Source of the DNA: Brachypodium distachyon
Lineage: Eukaryota > Streptophyta > Magnoliopsida > Poales > Poaceae
NCBI RefSeq assembly: GCF_000005505.3
Contig: NC_016131.3
Span: 3,100,001 to 3,164,000, forward strand
DNA: 64,000 nt
Direction of reading: 5' to 3'
Part shown: one piece after another, positions 34,289 to 44,394 of the stretch
How positions within the stretch are numbered: position 1 is the first letter of the stretch
How the letters are laid out: each line of letters starts with the position of its first letter
The notes under the pieces: model-generated
What the model was told of the DNA's origin: nothing
The model's database searches: none
The model's input: only the letters and a program-made list of their open reading frames with translations
Translations under genes and position numbers: made by a program

Positions 34289-34714
34289 GGTGCTGGACGG
34301 CGAGAGAAGATCGATCCCCTTGTTTGAGATCTATAAGAACGGCCGCGGCGAAGGGAAATCGACCCAAAATCTTTGCTTCGTCCTGTTTCTGATCGATCTG
34401 GTTTTGGGGTGTGCTCAAGGGGGTTTAGCTTTTTTTCTTTTTAGGGCACTCAAGGGGTTTAGCCATCTAGCGTGACAGTCTCGGATACGGAGCGGGCCGT
34501 CCGTTTCTGTCCTGACCGGGCACGACCCAACTCCTGCCTTTGTAGGGCCCAGGCCTTAACGGGCAAGTATCCGGCCCGCGTCGTTTCCGAGATCGTGAAG
34601 CGCGCTTATTATCTCTTCCCCACGCGCCCCCCAAAACCAGATCAGAAACAAGTCTTGACGAGGGTCGATCGATCTGCTGTCAATCGCGTGAATTAACGTT
34701 CCGTGGGACGATCC

Positions 34715-34918
34715 ATGGGGCAACTCTTCTTCACTGGCCATGGCTGCTTCTACGTGCCCTCCCTCGGCCAGAACCAGCCACCGGCGGCCGAGGGCTACTC
34801 CCGCATCGGCGGGATGGAACAAGGACGCCAGCCACCGCCGCCCAACGTCAGCCCCGCCTGCTGGAAATTCTTCAAAATCTTCTGCAGGGTAAGTACAGAG
34901 ACTAGTGCTACTAATTAA
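34715..34918 (+). CDS. Small-protein family member B (unrecognised)
   Basis: 67 residues from the ATG at 34715. The start MGQLFFTGHGCFYVPSLGQN is followed by YSRIGGMEQGR and SPACWKFFKIFCR. It is clearly homologous to the minus-strand gene at 36315-36536, and the 5' flank is shared too (GAGATCGTGAAGCGCGCTTA and CCCCACGCGCC here, a matching block beyond 36540 there). A strong donor AGG|GTAAGT follows codon R58 (exon end 34888), so the true protein may continue in a later exon. If unspliced, it ends at 34918. Function unknown. Confidence 0.5.
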   Translation: MGQLFFTGHGCFYVPSLGQNQPPAAEGYSRIGGMEQGRQPPPPNVSPACWKFFKIFCRVSTETSATN

Positions 34919-35475
34919 TTCATTTTCTTTAGGCTAAAGCAGTAGGCAAAATGCTTACTGTTGATATATTAATTAAACGTAAATGTAATATGTACAGGGA
35001 GCAAAAGAGAAATGAAGGAAAACATTATCTGAATGCGTCAATCCATTGTCTGAAGTTGCTGTATTTCTCCCTCCTAAGCTAGCGCTGTGAAGGACCAAAT
35101 TTAATTCCTCTTTGAATATTCTCTTGCGTCTATAGAGATTAGGCTGAATCCCATTGATGATAAAGTCAATTCTAGTTTTTTTCCATATACTCCATGCGAT
35201 GAGGGTTGATATATCAATTCGCGCATATCGAACATAGTCTACGATCAGTCGATCTTACAGCTTGTTGTACTGGCTTGGTGTCGAGATCGATCAGCCAACT
35301 GACTGCGTCAAAGGGGACATGATCGCTCACGTGACTCGGAGTTTGGATAGATGTACGGAGGCGTATCTGACCTCGCTGCTCGATGCGATATTCGCAGCAG
35401 GATTTGGGGTTATACATGGACTACCTGAAATCTAACAGTGGATGACTTGGAGAAGAAAATGGAGCAGCAACACAC

Positions 35476-35924
35476 TACTCATCCGTTTCTTAATGTTAAA
35501 TATTTCCTCCGATCCATAATAAGTGTCTCTTTACCTCAAAATAATAAGTGTCTCTCATGTTTAATACTCCGATCCTAAAAATTTGAACTAAAACCACGCC
35601 AACAATTTATGAACCGAGGGAGCGTAGCTTCGTACTAAATTCGAGACACTTATTATGGATCAGAGGGAGTAGAACTTTATCAACTTTGATTGGTCGGGTT
35701 TGTCAAAAAAATATCAACATATGTAAAATAAAAAATGCAGCATCAAAATGTATTTGACAGTAGTCCTATCTCCAAACCTTATTAAATATCAACATATGTA
35801 TTTTCATAATATACTTATTTGATATTTTAAATGTTGGTAGATTTTTTTTTATAAAATTGGTCAAATTAATTGATTTGACTTAGCACAAACTTAAGACTTG
35901 TTACAATTAGAAACGGATGGAGTA
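35476..35924. mobile_element. Stowaway-like element interrupted by another
   Basis: The outer ends TACTCATCCGTTTCTTA and ...TTAGAAACGGATGGAGTA are inverted. The inner element at 35503-35671 interrupts it. Confidence 0.6.
35503..35671. mobile_element. Stowaway-like MITE nested in another
   Basis: The ends TTCCTCCGATCCATAATAAG and CTTATTATGGATCAGAGGGA are near-perfect inverses. The 35503-35671 element sits inside 35476-35924, giving a relative age: the outer element inserted first. Confidence 0.7.
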
Positions 35925-36314
35925 CTAAAATGAGTTGCGCGCTTGCACAGCATAAAACAAACGGAAAGGTTTGCTCTAAAGCACGTGACTCGAATATTGT
36001 AGATTATATATGTTGTATAAATATATACACATGCGTGGATTACAAGTGTGGCAGTGGTTGAGGGAGAGCAAACGTGTCTCCTTGTGTAAACACGAAACCG
36101 AATCCCGCCGGGACGAGTGAAAAAACGAGAAGCACGCCACGAAAAGCCAAACTACCAGCGCGACGCTCACTGCAGACGTAAAACACTGCAAGAGCACGGC
36201 AGAGAATAAGACCATGTACGTAAGCACGACAAACAAAGGTCAAATAGCTAGCTAGGTATTGAAAGTTGAACTCTCTCGTATCTTTACCAGGAGTAGATAC
36301 ATAATCCCGTATCT

Positions 36315-36536
36315 TTACGGAGTATATACTAGAGTAGTTGTACGTACCCTCCAGAAGATTTTGAACAAGTTCCAGCAGGCGGGGCTAACGTCGTCGGGCG
36401 GTGGTTGACGGCGCCGGCCTTCTTCCATCCCGCGGATGCGGAAGTAGTCGTCGTCGGCCGGTGGTGGTGGCTGGTTCTGGCCGAGGGAGGGCACGTAGAG
36501 GCAGCAGCCATGACCCGTGAAGAAGAGTTGCCCCAT
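36315..36536 (-). CDS. Small-protein family member C (unrecognised)
   Basis: 73 residues from the ATG at 36536: MGQLFFTGHGCCLYVPSLGQ, then DYFRIRGMEEGRR and SPACWNLFKIFWR. It is an inverted paralogue of the gene at 34715. A donor AGG|GTACGTA sits at exactly the same point (exon end 36348), supporting a conserved two-exon gene rather than chance. Substitutions between B and C fall mainly in the Pro-rich middle, while the two ends are conserved. Family and function are not recognised. Confidence 0.5.
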   Translation of the reverse strand: MGQLFFTGHGCCLYVPSLGQNQPPPPADDDYFRIRGMEEGRRRQPPPDDVSPACWNLFKIFWRVRTTTLVYTP

Positions 36537-37354
36537 GGAACGATCGATCCACGGAACGCGATTCAGGTCGGGGGGACGCCGGGCGCGTGGGGAACAGATT
36601 AATAAGCGCGCCTGACAATATCTCGGAAATTAACGACGGGGGCCGTAACCGGCGCGTGTAATTCACGGTTGGTTTGATTCCAACTGCGAAAAAAGTCTCT
36701 CGTGTCCGACAGGAAAAAGGAGTAGGTACAATGTTGGATATTGATTATTGACGTACTTCGATTATGGTTGATCCTACTCTGGGAATATATGTGGTCAGGA
36801 TGAAGGATATTTGAGATTTTATTTACATAAGATTTTATAATATTTTTATGTTGGGGTTAGTTAGTACTCCAGTTCCAATTTGATACGGAGTATTCTCGCA
36901 AAAAAAAAATTTGATACGGGTTACAATTTTTTGAGGGGCAATTCGTGAGAATGTGTTCCTATTTATTGATAGGCTTTTGGTTTACATGACCAATCGCAAT
37001 AATCATTCGCTGCGGGCGGAGAAGGGCATACTTCTAGGTAAGTTAGGTTGTCTTGACGATGTGGGGGCAGTGTTCTGGCGTCAAAATAAGTCATCCCTCC
37101 TCCCATTGTGCTAGCTCCGAATCTGAGTGCGCGCCGAGGAGAATTTAGTTTGCCAATCTAAAAAATATACGCACTGAGAAAATAACACACGAAAGCCAGG
37201 AAAAATGGGCTAACCAAATGAAAAAAAGTAGGAAAAGAATTAGATTATCATAATCCACCTCAATGGCAAACTCACTGTAAGTGTCTTTTGTGCGAAACGG
37301 CGCACCGTTTCGCGAGCAGGGCGGAGTTGAGAGACTTTGAAAAGAAAGTAAACT

Positions 37355-37735
37355 ACACCTGCAGTCACTGAGCTTGGTTTGTATTATCAATTTAGTATTT
37401 GTACTTTGGAAATCGAAACTTATGATCATTGAACCTGTCAAACTGTCTCATGTACAGTCACTGCATTTTGTACGTATGCGTGTGTCTCCTGTGCCAGCTC
37501 AGCTCGATTTTTTACAATTTGGACCCCGAGGAATAATACCATGTGGGACCGGACTGACATACATGTATTAGACCATGACACATAAGATTAAACAAGCCAA
37601 AATAACACGTATACAAGGGCCAAATTGCAAAAAATCCCTAGAAGGCCTGCTGCCCGCACGGCAGGTTTGGTCCCTCGTGGTATTATTCGTCAGGGGGCAA
37701 ATTGCAAAAATTCGCATTGAGTGACACAGTCATAC
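37355..37735. mobile_element. Fold-back element
   Basis: TTTTTACAATTTGGACCCCG plus AGGAATAATACCA (about 37510-37541) is matched in inverse by TGGTATTATTCGTCAGGGGG plus CAAATTGCAAAAA (about 37678-37711). No coding content. The ends beyond the arms are uncertain. Confidence 0.45.
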
Positions 37736-38090
37736 GGTAGAAATTAGGTACCAGTAACTTATATGGGATATTTCGTTTGTGAACGTATGTCTCGATTTCC
37801 AAAATAAGGTGACTATTTTTTCTTGAGAAATCCAAAATAGGGTGACTAGAGAATTACTATCTTTGAAAAAAACCGATTGCCAACGCCGGCCCATCAACCA
37901 CCTTCACGAACAGCAGGCCGGCATTTCCATTATAAAAGACGGCCGACGGGCCGAAACATCTGGCCAAACGGTACGCTTGCTTCAAAATCGTGCGCCAGGC
38001 CCAGGAGTCGGGAACGCGTAAATGCCCGCGCCAATTGCATAAACGGTTTCGAGAGCCTCGCCGCAGGCCCGCGGTCGCTAGGCGCGCGGC

Positions 38091-38368
38091 CATCTCCTCG
38101 CCGTCGTCTACCCCGAGCTCCGCCTCCTCGTCGCCGCCGGTCTACGCCGCGGTTTGCTGTCCCCTCCTCTTCGCGTAGCCCCGCCGCGGGGACCCCGTCG
38201 GCCCGTCCTGCCCCCGCCCCCAAAGGTCCATCTCGTCGCCGTCGTCTACCCCGAGATCTGCCTCCTCGTCGCCGCCGGGCTACGCCGCGGTTTCCTGTCC
38301 GATCCTCATCGCCTAGATCCGCCGCGGGGACCCCGTCGTCCCGTCCTCGCCCCCGCCCCCCAAAGGTC
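38091..38368. repeat. 138-bp GC-rich tandem repeat, two copies
   Basis: CATCTC.TCGCCGTCGTCTAC through CCGCCCCCAAAGGTCC occurs twice at an offset of 138 bp (46 codons), with about ten differences. Confidence 0.85.
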
Positions 38369-38436
38369 CGCGTTGCCCACCAACTGTTTGATGTAATGCT
38401 TGCGTGTTCTCGGCTCAGATTTTAGATGTATCCTAA

Positions 38437-38568
38437 TGTTTCATTCTAATACCGTTGAACTTAATAAACATCAACTACCACCATTTTTTCAATTGCTGTT
38501 AGTGTTTCATTCTAATACCGTTGAACTTAATAAACATCAATTACCACCAGTTGCTCAATTGCTGTGTT
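38437..38568. repeat. 66-bp tandem repeat, two copies
   Basis: GTTTCATTCTAATACCGTTG followed by AACTTAATAAACATCAA.TACCACCA recurs at an offset of 66 bp. Confidence 0.85.
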
Positions 38569-39190
38569 TAGACCTTCAAGAGCATTTGCTGTGTAGTATG
38601 AAGTTCTAAATCCAGTCTATATGATTTGTTACTCTCCTAAAATTTTTGTATAGTACGAAGTATTTGCTTTAGTTGTAAGGGCAAATCCAATGCAGCGCTT
38701 ATACACCGACGCTAGGATTAAAATCCCTTACAAAAATCAGTTGCCGGCTGCAATCACAGGATAATTCGTAGCGTCACTGCTAAACTTGTCGCCCGTCGCC
38801 TCAGAAATTTTTGGCTTGTGCCGTAGAAATCGGAGGCAAAACGTGCTGGCTTAGCACCTTGAATTAGCGCCTGCGCTGGAAGGGTAACTGCTTAGCTGAA
38901 TTTTTGGCTTTCTGGTAATTATTATTTTTACCTTAAGTGCCTACATAAGCGGCTGCCGTTGGACATGGCCTAAGTTGTAACCTTTGCGATGATATTTTTT
39001 TAAAGAAATCTCAAACCAACTGCACCCAACATTTGCATTGATGTCAATAGCATACAATGAGATACCTGCACACCTTTTCTTCTTCTTATGTCACTGATAG
39101 TGTTGCCAATCCTTTCATTCCACTGCTTGTTCCTGCATGGTTACCAAGAGCATAATTGTATGCGCACTAATTTTTATTTTATTTACACAG

Positions 39191-41125
39191 ATGGATGAGG
39201 TTCGTCAGATGGAAGACCTTTTCCGGGAAGCTGCAAACCTCGCTGGGAGTACTGCGTCGTTGGCCCTTGCCCTCTCGAAGGCGATTCTTCCAGCCGGCGC
39301 CGCCCACTTGGTGTAGATTGCAAATGAGCTTAGGCATATTGCTGACGGCTCTAGCATCAGCAAGGTCAAACTTCTTACTGCTGCCGATCAGCTGTCCAGG
39401 GCGGATGCTGCTGCGAGGCCTCAGGCTGTCTCCAACCTCATCGACGAGTCCACTGCATTTGCACGGGATGCAGGCAATGCAGGAGAAAATGCGCTCATGC
39501 GCAGTGCTGTAGACTTGGCCCTCGCCGGTCAGTGTTTCTTAAGAGTTGCAGCATTGCACAAGATGGATAGGATGGTGGCTGGCATGTGCAAGGAAGATAC
39601 TGAGCAGATGGCAAAGCCACCAGTGGCACCGGGGGCTGGATGGATGACTCGGATCTCCTCGTGGTGGTCCAGAAGGAGGAGGAGGAACGATGTTGAGAAT
39701 GCTTTGAATGCAACTTTGCTAGGGCCGACTGACTCTCTGCCTGCTTCTACTACTACAAGCACTGTTCCTCAGGTATGATAATAAACTACAAAGATTGTTT
39801 TTTTTACTTGCTGTAATTTTTTGTACGTTGTGCCCCTGCAATCAATCCCCTGAATGTTGAGACACATGTGATTTTCTTTGTTCTTTAAAGAAAGAGTAAA
39901 ATGCACCCGTAATCCTAATAGTTTCGCAACGGTGTCAAGTTAGTCCTAAAAGTTTGAAAATGCATGTTTGAGTCCTAAATGTTTGTTAAGTGGTTCACTG
40001 TAGGTCCAAGTTGTGTTTGGGCGCCTCTCACCGGCCGATGTGGCAGCTTGACTAATGCCACGTCACCTGGGCCCACATGGCAGATAATCCTTTGAATCGT
40101 AAACTTGCAGAAAGAACCCCTGATCCTCAGTTATTTCCACCCGAGCTCCCTCAATCTCTTTTCCGCTTTCTGCTTGGCTGGAAAGGAGTTGGGGTGGATA
40201 GCAGAGAGGGGAAAAGAGATTGAGGGAGCTCGGCTGGAAAGAACTGGTGGTTGGGGATGATCGGGGGTTCTTTTTGCAAATTTCCTATTCCAAGGGTTAT
40301 CTGACATGTGGGCCCAAGCGACGTGGCATTAGTCAAACTGCCACGTCGGTCGGTCAGAGGTGGCCAAACACAACTAGGACCTACGATGAACCATTTAACA
40401 AACATTTAGGACTCAAACGTGCATTTGCAAACTTTTAGGACTAATTCGGCACTTTTGCGAAACTATTACTGACTGTGGGTGCATTTTACACTTTAAGAAA
40501 AGAGGATTTTTTTTTAGAATGTTAGAGACCAAAATTTGTCTAAATCACGGGTTTAGGAACATAAGAGGCTGCCTATAGCTCCCATTAGAGAACCACGATA
40601 CCTCCTGTACCCACTATAGATATGTATTCAATTATTATTATTTTCTTTGTTTTCTTATAGATACAGGGTAGGCTAGCTGAGAAGTGGTTAGGTCTGCAAT
40701 CGAATGCACTTTCTTTGTCACCGTGTGTGCTCCCTTACATGGGACGAGATGGGGTTTTGAAGAAAGAGGCGTTCTCATCTGATTACCTGTGGTGGGTGAA
40801 TTTGCTGTTCAAACTGTGGTGGGGTTTGGTTGCTTTGGGCATTCCCTGTAGCTTGTATGGCCAATGTTGGTTTGAGCTGCAGTATGCTCCCCTGTCCAGT
40901 CACTTGGCGATTCTTGGTATGTCAATTTTGCCCGTCGTGTTTTTAATGATTGTATCATTGAATGTTAGGAGAGAATTGACAATTTTGTACTTTTATGCAG
41001 GTTTGACGGTCCTTGCTGGCATGTTTTCTCACTGGTTATTGGCTATTGAGGCTTCAACAGTTTTGAAACTCTTTCTGGGTGTTACAACTGTGGCTTTTGC
41101 TTGTTTCTACCTAAGGGTATTCTAG
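39191..41125 (+). pseudogene. Four-helix membrane protein gene with one in-frame stop
   Basis: Exons 39191-39772 and 40661-41125 join in phase for 347 positions. ATG 39191 directly follows an acceptor (TTTACACAG), and coding runs MDEVRQMEDLFREAANLAGS to AAHLV, then TAG (39314-39316), then IANELRHIADGSS in the same frame through to the end. CAG to TAG is a one-base change. The N-terminal half is a soluble helical region. Residues ~225 onward hold four hydrophobic segments (WWVNLLFKLWWGLVALGI, HLAILGMSILPVVFLMIV, LYFYAGLTVLAGMFSHWLLA, LKLFLGVTTVAFACFYLRVF). The family is not recognised. Restart at ATG 39497 could yield a shorter protein. An alternative final intron (donor at about 41118, acceptor at 41213) would change only the last residues. 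The intron contains a fold-back element. Confidence 0.65.
39883..40502. mobile_element. 620-bp fold-back MITE in an intron
   Basis: The left arm CTTTAAAGAAAGAGTAAAAT (39883 on) and the right arm ending CACTTTAAGAAAAG are inverse. The arms extend more than 150 bp with matching segments (GCCACGTCACCTGGGCCCAC versus GTGGGCCCAAGCGACGTGGC). The centre forms a second hairpin (GAGCTCCCTCAATCTCTTTT with AAAAGAGATTGAGGGAGCTC). Confidence 0.75.
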
Positions 41126-42331
41126 GCCTCGTCCATCTTTCTTCTGTGTAGATTGTTTGTTCTTACTGATTATTGAAAAATACTAACAACTGGCATACAT
41201 TTTTTGACACAGTGCTGCCGGATGGGAGATCATTGATGTTGCTTCAGGAGCAACAACAAAACTTTGGGAGGGAACATCTGTAACACTTTAGCGGTCCAGG
41301 TTGTACATTCTTAGGATTCTCATTGCAGTTAATGTGTTGCACATATGAGTGGTACCAGAAGTCACGTCTGATACATACTAATACATGAGCCGCAAATGGC
41401 ACTGAGCATTGGAGCTGGATTCGTAAATAGTGTGGATTTCATACATGTCGCCATGGAATGTTGTGCGATCTGCAATCCTTTGTTTGTTTGCTTCTTCAGT
41501 TAGTCTAGATTGGATGGTCGATGCTTGCTGACTTGATGCTTTTACAGTGTTATAATAAAGCTATAACTAACTCCTATCTACTGTGAATTCGTATCCTTGT
41601 CTCTGTTCAGTAGGTTTAACTGCTTAATTCTTTGTATCCGGATATTGTTTGTCCTTGTCTGTTCAGTAGGTTTAACTGCTTAATTCTTTGTATCCGGATA
41701 TTGTTTGCCGGCTGATGTAATACTACGGGGCAAGAGATATTAATGATACGGTGTTGGGAACAATTCGGAATACTTCAAATATTTGATTCGTGTCCAGGTT
41801 ATCTTTACCGGCACTTTTGCTGTGATTTTGGTACTCATGTTCAGGGCCAAGCCACCCAGCCACCCAGCCACCCAGGTTGGCAAGTACGGGGTTGCTGACT
41901 TGCTGTAGACTTGTGCTTGCCGTCAGGTTGGGCAGTATGCTGGAGAAGACAGATGCAACATGCCACCCATACTCAGTGCCACGTCGGTTAACTAAGCTAA
42001 ACCAACGGCTAATGCCGTTTTAACGAAGGAGACTTACCCAAGCCAAAAAAAAAAAGAAGCTCCGCATGAACATTTGTGGTACTCCACTAAAAGATGAGTA
42101 CGAAACACAAGCGCAAATATCCATGGATACATTTACATCAGAGTCAAAAAGAACTAGTAGTAAAATATTGAAAGTTAAAACTCACCGGGGAAAAGTACCG
42201 TATCTCAGGTCTCCCCAAAATCATCAGAAGATATTAACACTCCACACGTAACAGGAAAGGAAAAAAGAAACGGACACAGATAGGTGCACACACACGCACG
42301 ACCAATGGAGGAGAACAGAAGGTAGCGCAAT
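41126..42331. other. Intergenic, 3' flanks of two convergent genes
   Basis: Contains a two-copy 56-bp tandem repeat at about 41593-41708 (GTTCAGTAGGTTTAACTGCT plus TAATTCTTTGTATCCGGATA) and a CAGCCACC microrepeat at about 41850. No gene seen. Confidence 0.55.
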
Positions 42332-44231
42332 CTACTGTAGCATCGCCATGGACGCGGCCGCGACCACGGCCAGATACCACCCCACGCCGCCGCCGGCAGC
42401 GCCATTGGCGTTGGGCGCGGGCGCGGCCGTCGTCGTCGATGACGAGGAGCCTCCGTCCGTCGCAGCGGCGGGCGGCGTCGAGGCGGCGGGGGTCTCGCCG
42501 CCGCGCGGGGGGGACGCCGCCGAGGGTGCGGCGGCGGGCGCCTTGTTAGGGCCGGCGGCGGATCCGGAGCGCGTGGTCTTGAGCACGCGGACGTTGAGTT
42601 TCTGGCCCGCGGCGCAGTGGCCGGGGACGCCGCAGATGAAGAAGCGGTGTCCGGGCCCCCTGATGGCGACCCTGTCGTCCCCGGAGGTGTGCGTGGCGAT
42701 GGGCGTCGAGTTGCTGCAGCTCTCGTAGTCCGCCTTCTTCACCTCCAGCACGTTGTGGATCCCCTGCGGGTACTTGAACTCTGCATTTCCCATTTTCCCA
42801 ACCATACATTACATTGCAGACAGACCAAATTATAGCCATCGATCGCAGATGATATCCGAAAGTGATTTGCTTTTTCTGTCAATACCAAATGGATGAGATG
42901 ATCACGCAAAGCATAAAGTGTCCGGGATGGAACCGGAACGTGCAACACAAGGTAGGTAGACGTAGCTCTATCTTTATATCTACAAAAGGAATGAGTATAC
43001 AGAACATGCTTCTATAGCACTAATCATAGAAAGTGTCTAACTGCTGTTCACTTTGTTGCAACTAATGAGGAGTTCACGATGGTATGCTGGCAGATGCAGC
43101 TAGTCATTTCACAGTATCTTGACATGACAGCATGCAGATTATTTCCTAGGAGTTGCAGATTTGCCACTACTGCAAATCCCTTCAGGTTTGACAGGTTAGC
43201 ATCGAACTGCAGCTTGCATGCATGGCACAACGCGATACTGTACTGAAAGTATGATGAAACACTTCTCGGCTAAAAAAAAGTTCAGGCGGTGGTGCATTGA
43301 CACTTTGACAGATCTAGGAGCCAATGAGAACGATATTGTATGACGCAGTAATGTGGGCAGTAGACCTGCACAACATTTCCTGAAATCTTGGCTTAATTTT
43401 GTGATTCAGAACTGGCTAACTGAGGTGGTCCATGGTCAATAAACCGATGGATCATGTCGATATTGTGAACATGAGGCAGCATGCAACCTCTGTGAGTGCC
43501 TTTAAGGCCATATGAAACTTGCAGGCATATGTGCGTTGCAGTATGCAGTGCAATCAAACAAAGTGAAGAAATATTTTGAGAGCGGTGTAGTTCTCCTCAA
43601 ATTTTGTTTCCATGCCATGGTTAAAGCAATAATCTTTGTCTCGACGCAAGACCAAAAAAAAGATGGACGGTGCGTTGTAAAAAGCACCCCTCTCACGTTG
43701 ACAGGTCATTGCGCTCCAGCTTTGCATTACTAATTGGTAAGGACTTATTCAGGAGTCAGGACAGGGAAGAATAGATTCTGCATGCCCTGCTCAACTTATT
43801 CGCCAATAAACATTCAGTTTTCCTGAACAAAAGGTTTGTAGTTTTGCACAGACAAACAGAAAGCCTCACACCCCCTCTCTCTTTCAAAAAAAAAGCCTCA
43901 CACCCTTTTTTGTGGCGATTTCTTAATTTATTTGAAGGATGAATTCATTTCAGCGAGAAAATTACAAGTGTATATATTACTCCTGAAACTACATAGCAAC
44001 AAAGATGTAGATCCTGAAACTAAATTTACTGCAAAATAGGAGGAACTTGCCTATGATGTCTCCGACATGGAAGGTCTGCTTCGAGGCCCAGTCGGCGTAG
44101 TTGATGTTGCCAAGGATGGTCCACCCTGCGGTATCGCCGACCTTGTAGACGGCCGCCGACGAGGTCGCCGCCATGCCGGCCAGGGCGAGCGCCAGCACCA
44201 CCATGGCCATGCCTCTCCTGCTTCCTCGCAT
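42332..44231 (-). CDS. Phytocyanin (stellacyanin-type blue copper protein), predicted GPI-anchored
   Basis: Two exons, 44231-44051 and 42780-42332, give 209 residues. A signal peptide covers residues 1-27 (VVLALALAGMAATSSAA). The plastocyanin-like domain follows (VYKVGDTAGWTI ... RVLK). By family comparison, copper ligands are H69 (GIHNV), C110, H115 and Q120 (FFICGVPGHCAAGQK), with a C82-C116 disulfide. Gln at the axial position is stellacyanin-like, where Met is usual in plantacyanins. A Pro/Ala/Ser/Thr-rich arabinogalactan-like linker and a hydrophobic tail (VGWYLAVVAAASMAM) suggest a GPI anchor at the plasma membrane. The intron uses a GC donor (ATAG|GCAAGT). No GT donor keeps the conserved HVGDIIEFKYPQG frame. 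ATG 44231 is supported by a TATA box about 160 bp upstream. Confidence 0.93.
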
Positions 44232-44387
44232 CTCTTTCACACAGCCTCTGCTTCTCTGAACTCCAGCAAAGTGAGAAGGGAGGAGGGATATGCCAAAGGG
44301 CAGAGCACACGAAACGAATTTCAGGATGTAGCCCTTCGCTTGTGCTTTGCGTTGCTTGAACGAACCAGTGCGGCACCAATGTGGGGC

Positions 44388-44394
44388 ATTTATA
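44388..44394 (-). promoter_or_regulatory. TATA box of phytocyanin gene
   Basis: Minus-strand TATAAAT about 160 bp upstream of the ATG at 44231. It places transcription start downstream of the longer open frame that begins at 44447, so that extension is unlikely to be translated. Confidence 0.55.

Larger units (their letters stand above)
36540..39190. other. Intergenic and probable 5' leader of the membrane-protein gene
   Basis: Contains fold-back DNA (37355-37735), a 138-bp GC-rich tandem repeat and a 66-bp repeat, listed separately. The open frame 37877-38425 has Arg/Pro/Ser-biased composition produced by the 138-bp repeat and is not called as a gene. It may be a 5' leader exon. Confidence 0.45.
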
